A stretch of 64,000 bases of DNA, taken from Hormiphora californensis (lineage: Eukaryota; Ctenophora; Tentaculata; Cydippida; Pleurobrachiidae). The notes under the pieces were generated by a model. That model ran no database searches, had not been told where the DNA came from, and saw only the letters and a list, made by a program, of their open reading frames with translations. Position 1 is the stretch's first letter; each line of letters starts with the position of its first letter. The position numbers and the translations under genes were made by a program. The stretch is from the NCBI GenBank assembly GCA_020137815.1, contig CM035355.1:5971350-6035349 (forward strand), in the 5' to 3' direction. Below are positions 52,018 to 61,421 of the stretch, piece after piece.

Positions 52018-52831
52018 GAAAGAGAAAGAAAGATAGAGAGAGAGTATTGAGGCAACATGCAAACAAGGCTTGCTGACCTGTAACAGGTTGATGGTTCGTC
52101 CTCGAGCGAGAAGCGAAGGTCTGAGAAGGTGAAATCTGGAACAGAGAGGGCATAAGGTTCGAGTATATGTATAGGGTTTGAGAATACATAGACCTCGGGT
52201 CCCTCGCCATATGCATCAAGCCCAATTTGCGTCCCAAGATTTCGCAACCATTAGCCCATGTTGGGATATGGACCTTTTGGAACGCGCAACGCCATACGTT
52301 TCAAGTCTGATGTTTTTCGCGCGCTTCAGTTTACGCGCAATTACTAAGCCGCGCGAAAATCGATATAAATGCGCGGCACATAAAAAGGGAGAGCTAAAAA
52401 ATACGCCTAAAAAGTTGGGATGCCAACTTTTTTCCACTTTTCAAAAAAAACGGTTCAACTTTCAAGCGCTCTTAAAAAGCGCTGTAAACAAGCGCTCTAA
52501 AATCGTTAAAATCATCATAAAAACGTCCCCTCGACCCTACCGGCGCCTTTCTGATTGGAATTTCAACCCCACGTACCCTGGCCAAGGCTGCCGCCCCTGG
52601 CAGCTGACCCCGGCCCGCGGGCGCACTGGGACATACTGGACCAGAGGCCCAGCTCCGGCCTCCGTTCCTGTACAGATTCCAATACTGAACTGCCATACGT
52701 TTTTATGTTAACTTTTTGTGTGCATACTTGCTATCGATTAAATACGTTGTATTGCTTCACAATCAAACTTTCTTGCTAGGATCTGAAATGGTAGGGGGCT
52801 AAGGTAATGTGAGAGGAGGAAGCGGTACACG
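51357..52831. other. Intergenic region between ARFGEF3 and the Tec kinase
   Basis: 3' flank with ATTAAA at about 51628, then a GA microsatellite (51836-52045). 52290-52700 is CGCGCA- and GCGC-rich with no supported frame. The Tec promoter should be here. Confidence 0.5.
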
Positions 52832-55003
52832 ATGGATGATGTTATTTTGCATTCTCTCATGACGAAACGGTCCCAGGGGAAGAACAAGCTATTTGGAAAA
52901 ATCAACTTTAAAAGACGTTTGTTCATGCTAACCAGCCAGTCCATTAAGTACTCCACAGGTAACGACCACACAATGTGTTTGATTGTTGGAAACCAACCAA
53001 AGATTGTATTTGGTAGTTACTATGGGTAACCAACCAAAGAGTGTATTTGATTGTTGCTAGGGGTACCAAACCAAAGATTGTATTTGGTAGTTACTATGGG
53101 TAACCAACCAAAGAGTGTATTTGATTGTTGCTAGGGGTACCAAACCACAGATTGTATTTGGTAGTTACTAGGGGTAACCAACATGTAATTACTTGCACCA
53201 GGAAAATCGCCGGACAGCCCTGGGATGGTGAAGGGTGAGATCAAACTGGGCAGAATTCAGGTAGTAGAGGATGTGGTAGGAGAGGCTCTGGCTTCCTTCA
53301 ATGGTTTCCCCTTCCAAATTGTCTACAATGATGGAGCAGGTAGTTCTACTGTTATTCGACTGTATATTGTGGCTGGGCTGAGGAAGGATAAGGAGGAGTG
53401 GGTGGAAAAACTGAGGAATTTTGTTGCTCAAAATGAGTAAGTCAAGTAGAGATACAGTGAGCAAGTAATGGTGTGTAAGCTTACTGCGTGCAATAATCCC
53501 TCTCAATAGGACATGCTGTATAGCGCAGGTATTTCAAATAAATTCCATGAACCATCTTCAACAATTCCTTTTTCTTCCTGTTTCACATTCCACATGACCC
53601 AATTCCCCACCTGACACAATTCCCCACCTGACCCACTTCCCCACCTGACACAATTCCCCACCTGACCCATTCCCCCACCTGGCCCATTTCCCCACCTGAC
53701 CCGATTCCCCACATGTGACCCAATTCCCCACCTGACCCATTTCCCCACCTGACCCAGATCCCCACATGACCCAATTCCCCACATAACCCAATTCCCCACC
53801 TGACCCAATTCCCCACCTGGTCCAATTCCCCACATGACCCACTTCCCCACCTGACACAATTCCCCACCTGACCCAGATCCCCACCTGACCCAATTCCCCA
53901 CATGACCCACTTCCCCACCTGACCCAATTCCCCACCTGACCCAATTCCCCACCTGACCCATTTCCCCACCTGACCCAATTTACCACCTGACCCAATTCCC
54001 CACCTGACCCAATTCCCCATATGACCCAATTCCCCACCTGACACATTTCCCCACATGACCCAATTCCCCACCTGACCCAATTCCCCACCTGACCCAATTC
54101 CCCACCTGACCCGATTCCCCACATGACCCACTTCCCCACCTGACCCAATTCCCCACCTGACCCAATTCCCCACATGACCCACTTCCCCACCTGACACAAT
54201 TCCCCACCTGACCCAGATCCCCACCTGACCCATTTCCCCACCTGACCCACTTCCCCACATGACCCAATTCCCCACATGACCCACTTCCCCACCTGACACA
54301 ATTCCCCACCTGACCCAGATCCCCACCTGACACAATTCCCCACCTGACCCAATTCCCCACCTGACCCAATTCCCCACCTGACCCAGATCCCCACCTGACA
54401 CAATTCCCCACCTGACCCAATTCCCCACCTGACCCAATTCCCCACCTGACCCATTTCCCCACCTGACCCAATTCCCCACCTGACCCAATTCCCAACATAA
54501 CCCACTTCCCCACCTGACACAATTCCCCACATGACCCAATTCCCCACATGACCCAATTCCCCACATGACCCACTTCCCCACATAACCCACTTCCCCACCT
54601 GACCCACTTCCCCACCTGACCCAATTCCCCACCTGACCCAATTCCCCACCTGGCCCAATTCCCCACCTGACCCAATTCCCCACCTGACCCAATTCCCCAC
54701 CTGACCCAATTCCCCACCTGACCCAATTCCCCACCTGACCCAATTCCCCACATGACCCAATTCCCCACCTGACCCGATTCCCCACATGACCCAGTTCCCC
54801 ACCTGCCCCAATTCCCCACATGACCCAATTCCCCACCTGACCCAATTCCCCACATAACCAAATTCCTCACCTGCAGGAGTCTGGAACCGTGTTATCACCC
54901 TGGTATCTTTGAAAAGATAACAAATACGGTAAAGTGGAGTTGTTGTGGAAGCCTAGCGATGGAGAGTAGAGGCTGTCAAAACAGCTACTTTCATGTTGAT
55001 GAG
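52832..55003 (+). CDS. Tec-family tyrosine kinase: PH domain and BTK zinc motif exons
   Basis: Exons 52832-52958, 53202-53436 and 54877-55003 join in phase. Exon 1 starts M-D-D-V-I-L...K-R-S-Q-G-K-N...N-F-K-R-R-L-F-M-L-T, the beginning of a Btk/Tec PH domain. Exon 2 ends the PH domain (P-F-Q-I-V-Y-N-D-G and E-E-W-V-E-K-L-R). Exon 3 carries the BTK motif, C-Y-H-P-G...C-C...G-C-Q, with the His and three Cys that bind zinc. Tec kinases are recruited to PIP3 by the PH domain and phosphorylate PLC-gamma in immune signalling of vertebrates; the role in this animal is unknown. Confidence 0.9.
52959..53190 (+). repeat. Tandem repeat from the Tec exon 1 donor, about 3 copies
   Basis: Units of about 70 bp (GGTAACCAACCAAAGAKTGT...GTTACTAKGG) fill intron 1. 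Confidence 0.85.
53583..54870. repeat. 17-bp minisatellite ending at the Tec exon 3 acceptor, about 75 copies
   Basis: The unit is CCCACCTGACCCAATTC. The array runs into the acceptor CACCTGCAG|GAG at 54876. Because 17 is not a multiple of 3 and no unit has a stop on the minus strand, all three minus frames are open for hundreds of codons; these are not genes. Confidence 0.95.
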
Positions 55004-55544
55004 GTAGGTACTTGTTAGAGCATTAGCTTGACCATGTTTTCATATTTATATGCACGCGAGAACAGCGGTTAGAGCATTGGTCTGGGCATTGTTGGGACAG
55101 CATAAATTAGAGCAATTCCAGCTGTGTTCCGACAGTGCCAAAGCGTTCTCCGGGCAGTACCGATTACACAGATCAATCGGATATTGAGGATTATGATGTA
55201 GATTGTAGAAGGTGTTTCCAGTGTGTCATATCTGTCAGATGTGCTTTAAGCTTTTAGCGTTGTTATTGATAATGGCTGTCTTTAAACACACACTCACACT
55301 CACTGTAGTAAAGATGCCCATGTTTCTCCCCTTGGGAGATGGGCGATGACAGCTGTTATAGCACACACCAGTTGCACTATAGGTAGAGATTTCTACTGTT
55401 TCTCTAGATAAAATAATGCCAATAATGCATAGACACACACATATACACTCTCTCCTCCTCTCTCTATTTTATGGGATGATCGCTATGAAATGACACAAAC
55501 ACCCAAAAAGTATGGAAAGTGATCATCTCTCCCTCTCGTCTCAG

Positions 55545-55951
55545 GTAGAGAAACGAGCAGCACGCAGTCGGCAGCCCGAGCGACCTGTCGAGGGAAAAGG
55601 AGGGAAGCTATTTGTGGTGGTTGCACTTTATGACCTAACTGCTCAGGATCCTCGAACAGATTTAAATCTCCGGAGGGTATGTCTTTCTTTTCATCTGGCT
55701 GTCCGTATGTTAGTTCGTCTCAATGACTGTCTGTATTTTTATCTGTCTATCAGTATGTCTGTCTATTTTTGACATCATGAAAGTTATGATTATCCAAAAT
55801 ACCAATAAAATGACTATTTCTTACAGGGTGAGAAGCTAGATGTGTTAGATACAGCGATGCAGCACTGGTGGAGGGCACGGAATGAGCAGGGACAAACGGG
55901 AATGATCCCGGAGAGCTATGTCGTAAAGGATGGAATTGAGGGACGCGAATG
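55545..55951 (+). CDS. Tec-family kinase: linker and SH3 domain exons
   Basis: Exons 55545-55676 and 55827-55951 are in phase with exon 3. They encode a basic linker, then an SH3 domain: V-V-V-A-L-Y-D-L-T-A...L-N-L-R-R-G-E-K-L-D-V-L...H-W-W-R-A-R-N...G-M-I-P-E-S-Y-V. The A-L-Y-D, W-W and P-x-x-Y ligand-binding residues are all present. The exon ends in phase 2 (TG), ready to form the Trp that opens the SH2 domain. Confidence 0.92.
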
Positions 55952-56039
55952 GTAAATCTTTATGCCTAGCTAGACAATTGTTTCGGGCAAACGTAAAGGG
56001 AGGGTTAGAGCATAACAAAAATCTTTATATTTGAGAAGT

Positions 56040-56350
56040 AGGCAGGTCGGAAGAATCTCGACACCGAAATATATATGTATTTCAAATACATATGTATTTC
56101 AAATACACATGTCTATTTCAACTGAAATATATATGTATTTCAAATAGATATGTATTTCAAATGCTAATGAGGGGGATGGACATGTGATACGATTCTGGAA
56201 CGCCTTATTAGCAGTGGGAGACAATACGGGATATGAACCATCTGATTCGGGGAAACTTATTAGCAGTAGGAGACGATACGATATATGGAACATGATTCGG
56301 GGAAGCCAATCAAGAGTGTTAGACGATATGAGACACGATTCGGGGAAGGT
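56040..56350. repeat. Low-complexity repeats in the Tec intron
   Basis: ATTTCAAATACATATGT units (56065-56160), then about four roughly 50-bp copies around GATTCGGGGAA and GGAGACRATACG. Confidence 0.6.
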
Positions 56351-56529
56351 TTCTATCGCTTTCCATCCCTATGACCCTATCCACATCGCTGTGTCTCTCT
56401 GTCTGTCTCTCTTTCTTTCGAATGAGAAAAGACAGTTGAGCTCCGTGGAAATAGGTTTCGTCGCTTTCCCCCAATTTTATTTTATCGTTTGAAATGAAAA
56501 AAAAAAAGGGAGGGAAAAAGGATATTTCC

Positions 56530-56860
56530 CTTCGCTCGGTAAGAAAACGAGCAGCACGCAGGGCAGCCCGGCGACTGTCGGGGGAAAAAAGGGGGGGAAA
56601 TTGTATGGTTGCATTTTATGAAAAACGCCGGGATCTCGGCTGTTTTAAAATCAGGAGGGTTTTTCTGTATTTTTCTATCCGGCCCCGGGTTGTTGTGGGG
56701 TATTTTTTCATCTTTCTGTTCTCTGGCGCCGTTGTTAGTTCGCTCAAGCGTCGTCAATGTCTGTTTTTGTTATCTGTCTGTTTCTTTTCTTTTTGTCTAT
56801 CAGTCTGTCTATCTGTCTTTTGTCTGTCGTCTGTCTGTCTGTCGTCGTCCTGTCTGTGGG
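56530..56860 (+). pseudogene. Degraded copy of the Tec SH3-start exon
   Basis: The sequence after 56537 (AAACGAGCAGCACGCAGGGC...GGGGAAAAAAGGGGG) follows exon 4 base by base, but with missing bases and inflated A and G runs, so the frame is lost. It continues into a CTGTCTGT-rich intron as in the good copy. Confidence 0.65.
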
Positions 56861-57980
56861 GGAGAAATGGCTCCCCCTAAACAATTGCAAGTTAATAGCA
56901 AAAAGGCATAATAACGTAAATCATTGTAATTCGAAGTTAAAAATAGTTTTGAAATATTTTTAAAATTTTTTTTAAAAAAAATTTTTATTTTTGAAATAGC
57001 TTTAAAATAGTTTGAAATAGCTTTTAAAATAGTTTTGAAATAGTTTGAAATATTTTTTTGAAATGCTTTTGAAATAGCTTTAAAAGGGCTTTGGAGGGGT
57101 GGTAAAAAGGGGTAGTGGTCATCGGGCGCGCCGAATTTAAAACCCAAGGACATTCATAAAAAAGCGAAAAAACAGTGTACCCGACTAATTTTTAAAAGCG
57201 AATCAGGAGCAACCTTTTGGCAAGCGCTAGATGTGAAAAAAGTGCCCTAATTTAGATAAATTTGGGGGTTAAAAGACGGACTTACAACTTTTTTCCGGAA
57301 ACGCAGAAGTTAATGGAGGGGACTTTCCGATAACTTTTATAGTGAATCACGTAAAAAAAATTTTCCAAAACCCTCAAGGTGAAGAAAAAGGCCCTAATTG
57401 AGCAATTTTTTTTCAATTTGACCCAATCAGGGGTAATTTGGGGGAATTCCGCCTTTAGGGGTTGGAAAGTTGCTTACGGGAATCAGCGTATCAAAGGTTT
57501 GTCGGAAAAGTGCCCCACTAATTCTAGGTTTTTTGGAGAAAAGTTTTTAAACCGGCAATTACACCCAATTTTGCTAATTTGGGCATTTTTTTCATTTAGC
57601 GCTTGCCCGAGTTTTTTCACGTGATTTAGCTATTAAAAAGTCGGGTACACTGTTTTTCGCTTTTATGAAGTCCTTTTGTTCAAAAAATCGTGCAGCGCCG
57701 AGACCCCCCGAGCCATTTCTACCAAAACCCCCAAAGCCACTTCAAAAGCTATTTCAAAAGCTATTTCAAAAGCTATTTCAAAAGCTATTTCAAAACTATT
57801 TCAAAAGCTATTTCAAAACTATTTCAAAAGCTATTTTAAAACTAAAATTTTTCTAAAAAAATTTCAAAACTATTTCAAAACTAGTTTGAACTTCGAATTA
57901 CATGTGATTTACAGGTTATTATGCATTTTTGCTATTAACTTGCAATTGTTCTAGGGTGAGCCATTTCTCCCACCACAGTC
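56860..57980. mobile_element. Fold-back element of about 1.1 kb in the duplicated Tec intron
   Basis: Termini GGGAGAAATGGCTC...AACAATTGCAAGTTAATAG and their complement. Arms of 250-300 bp made of AAAGCTATTTCAAAA-type repeats and a GTGTACCCGACT inner end. It is absent from the equivalent intron at 55677-55826. The left arm has many small indels compared with the right. Confidence 0.65.
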
Positions 57981-58055
57981 TGTCTGTCTGTCTATATTTG
58001 ATGTCATGAAAGTTATGATTATCCAAAATGCCAATAAAATGACTATTTCTTACAG

Positions 58056-58180
58056 GGTGAGAAGTTAGATGTGTTAGATACAGCGATGCAGCACTGGTGG
58101 AGGGCACGGAATGAACAGGGACAAACGGGAATGATCCCGGAGAGTTATGTCGTAAAGGATGGAATTGAGGGACGCGAATG
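58056..58180 (+). pseudogene. Second copy of the Tec SH3-end exon
   Basis: 125 bp almost identical to 55827-55951, with intact acceptor and donor and synonymous changes. If both were spliced in series the frame would shift. Same explanation choices as for the ARFGEF3 duplicate. Confidence 0.75.
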
Positions 58181-58719
58181 GTAAATCTTTATGTTTGATA
58201 TTTGAAATCTTTTTGCCTAGCTAGACAATTGTTTCGGGCAAACGTAAAGGGAGGGTTAGAGAGAATTACAACTTGCTAGGCAAGAGTATTACCATGCTGA
58301 TGATAAACCTTGTCTTTTGTGAGCGCCCTTATCACTTGCCTTGTTGCGTTTGTTGTTGTTTTTTCTGGACGGAAATCAATAATTCCTCTTCCTAGCAATT
58401 ATTATGATCAAAGGATTGTAAAGCATGATGTTCTTAGACAATCTTAGATGCTTGAAACTTATCGGATAATTATGTTACATTCTTTGTACCCCCTTGAATA
58501 TTATATATGCTTCTCCCTGATACATCTCTCTGTACCAAAACTAACGAAAGGAGGTGTGGTAACTAGCAGACAGAGATCTGCTACTACGGAGTGTCTCCTA
58601 CTCATTCGTAGTTTTGATACACTTGCAGTGAAATCTTACATTTTCAGATTGACCGACAGACAGACAGATTACAGACAGGTGGATACTAATTAATAGACCG
58701 ACTGACTGACTGACTGATG

Positions 58720-58761
58720 GTTGTTCAGATGATAAGAGACAGACAGACAGACGGACAGACG

Positions 58762-58801
<40 letters not shown>

Positions 58802-58862
58802 TACAGACAGAGAGACAGACAGACAGACGGACGGACAGACAGACAGACAGACGGACAGATTA
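58720..58862. repeat. GACA tetranucleotide array
   Basis: ACAGACAGACGG-type repeats in a Tec intron. Confidence 0.95.
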
Positions 58863-59189
58863 TATCTCCAGGATGAAATTGAGACATAACAATTCATCCA
58901 TTTATCTTTCCTTGTCCTCGTGTATGGGCTGTCAAAAACACGGGGTAAATGATGTTAGTACATCGAATATATACGTAACATGACACGAAATGTTTAAAGT
59001 TCTGCAGTAGCTGATATTCACAAAATGTCACTTGTGTGTTCCATTCAATCTACTTAATTTTCCACACAATGTACCAGTGGAACTTAGGCAATGAGCGTAA
59101 CAGCCGGTACATTGTATAGCCATTACGTATACATACTAGCAAAACTGGGGCGATCGTACCGATCGCTAATCGAGGAATCTGTTTCCATA

Positions 59190-59192
<3 letters not shown>

Positions 59193-59247
<55 letters not shown>

Positions 59248-59469
59248 CTCTCTCTCTCTCTGTGTCTTTCTCTTTCTGTCTTCTCTCTGTGTCTTTCTCT
59301 TTCTGTCTTTTTTTCGCTGTCTCACTCTCTAACTCTCTGTCTATCTCACTGTCTATCTCACTGATTGTCTCTCTGTCTCTCTGTTATGCAGTCTGCGGCC
59401 TCTCTGTTTCACTGTCTCTCCTTCACTCTCTCTCGCTTATGATATATGCTATGTGATGTGATCCCTCTC

Positions 59470-59508
<39 letters not shown>

Positions 59509-59520
59509 CCTTTTATGTAT
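59193..59520. repeat. TC-rich microsatellite tract
   Basis: CT dinucleotides grading into CTGTCTTTCT repeats. Confidence 0.9.
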
Positions 59521-59768
59521 GTGAAGTGACCCCTTTAGTTCGCAAGCAGTTCTCTAGCACTTGTGATACGTGATACCTACGAATCACGTCGTCACAGTGA
59601 CGGATCACGTCGTCACAGTGACGTATCACGTCGTCACACTGACGATAGGGTGTCACATTTCCACCCAAATTTGCATTAGATATAGTTAGATATGATTCCC
59701 AAATATCTCTGTCAGAGCATTGGCCTGACAGAAATATCTCAAATTGTAGCTAAACATTATTATTACAG

Positions 59769-59893
59769 GTTCATGAGATAGGATCACGGGTCCAGGCAGA
59801 GGTATTACTACAGGAACACGGGAGGGATTGTACCTTCCTGTGCGACCTAGCGCTAAAGTGAACTACAGTATCTCTCTTTACAATGCCGGGCAG
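59769..59893 (+). pseudogene. Tec SH2-start exon, frame disrupted
   Basis: After acceptor TATTACAG the codon for Trp and F-M-R follow, then a stop in that frame. The conserved SH2 strings appear in different frames: S-R-V-Q-A-E-V-L-L-Q-E-H-G, then E-G-L-Y-L-x-V-R-P-S-A-K-V-N-Y-S-I-S-L-Y-N-A-G-Q. At least two small indels are needed to read through. The V-R-P-S arginine that binds phosphotyrosine is recognisable, and the donor CAG|GTGAGT is intact. Since the rest of the gene looks functional, consensus errors are the simplest explanation. Confidence 0.7.
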
Positions 59894-60194
59894 GTGAGTG
59901 CTCTCTCTCTCTCTGCTCTCTTCCCCCCCCCCCCTCGGATCCTCTCTTAAACTGATTTTTGGGGTGAAATCTCTTTTTGGGGGTCCCCAAAAAATTTTTT
60001 CTCTCTCTCTCCTCTCTTCTCTTTCTCCTCTCTCTCTCTCTCTCAATATATGACCAATAGGTGGCAGAGTGCATTCTATCTTCTGTTATGATGGAAGTGG
60101 GCTATACCGGGGGATTAACCATCCTCTTCTGTTGTTGTATCCTCTTTCCCTTTCTTTCACTTGACATCGTTTAATCGTTTATTAATTTAAAAAT

Positions 60195-60840
60195 TTTGTT
60201 CTCTTGCAATTGACCCGACCCCTATTTCGTTCTTTCCCAATCTTAATCTCTCTCATCTCTATCTCCAATTCTCTTTCCTTTTTCAACCCCTTCTCTCTCC
60301 TCCTCTCTTTCCCCCTCTCCATCTTCTTCTCTTTTCTTTCCCTTCTTCCCCTTTGCCTTTTTGTGCTTTCTTCTCTCCTTCTCTTTCCTTCCCCTTATTT
60401 CCCCTCCCTTCCCCTTTTTTCTTCTCTTCTCTTCCCACACAACCCAAAAATTTAAATTTAAAAATTTAAACAAAACCTTTTCATATCTTCTTTAATTGAA
60501 GTCTAAAGGGGAAAAAACTCACCCCGGTTTTTTACCCCTTTCCTTTTCTCCCTTTTTACTATTCAATGTTTAAAAAATTTAATTAAAAAATTTAAAAAAG
60601 GGGGGGGAAACTCCCTTGGGGGGCCCAAAACTCCCCAAAAAGGTTCAAACAAATTCCTCTGGGCCGTGAGAACCCCCCGGGGGGAAAGTTGGGGAAGATA
60701 AGGACGGGGGGGGGAAAAAAAAAAAAAAAAAAAAAAAAGGGGGAAAAAAACCCCCCCCCCCAAAAAAAAAAAAAAAAAAAGGGGGGGGGGGAAAAAAAAA
60801 AAAAAGGGGGGGGGGGGGAAAAAAAAAAAAAAAGAGAGAG
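60195..60840. other. Low-complexity sequence with long A, G and C homopolymers
   Basis: Pyrimidine-rich sequence passes into runs such as more than 15 A followed by more than 9 G, repeated. This is unlikely to be true genomic sequence at this length. Confidence 0.6.
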
Positions 60841-60954
60841 GAGAAAGAGGCTCAGCAGCTGCCTTGAGAGATATACTTAAGACGATCATCTGTTAGAAGA
60901 TGCCTAGCGATCCTATCTCTATCTCCTTCTCAGTCTCTCTATATCGATCTCTCC

Positions 60955-61062
<108 letters not shown>

Positions 61063-61082
61063 ATATTGACCAAATATCGAGC

Positions 61083-61133
61083 AGAGTAGCGCCAAAGTGC
61101 ATTGCAGTATCTCTCTGTATAATGATGGGCAGG
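61083..61133 (+). pseudogene. Partial second copy of the Tec SH2-start exon
   Basis: Encodes S-A-K-V-H-C-S-I-S-L-Y-N-D-G-Q and a GTGAGT donor, but the upstream half of the exon is missing. A still more degraded trace is at 60060-60110. Confidence 0.6.
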
Positions 61134-61421
61134 TGAGTGCTAAACGAGGGAATATAAACCTCATCCTCTTTCTGGTTTGGTTTGGTATCCTCTTTCTTTC
61201 CTTTTCTCCCTTTTCACTATTACAATCGTTCCATAAGATCAGGAATTGTAATTGAAATATCAATCAAATATCTGTGTGCACTCTTGGCGTAATTAGACCT
61301 GGACCGTAAAATGGGGTAGTGGGATCAGCGAAAATTAAATCCTCGAAAATAATCAATTTTTTATCAAATCGCGAAAATACATGGCTTTACAGTAATGTCA
61401 AACTATCTCTCTCGCCCTCAG

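Noticed and set aside
53503-54898. Three overlapping minus-strand ORFs of up to 446 aa made of Q-V-G-N-W-V-R-W-G repeats
   Set aside because: Pure translation of a 17-bp minisatellite in an intron; all three frames are open for the same reason.
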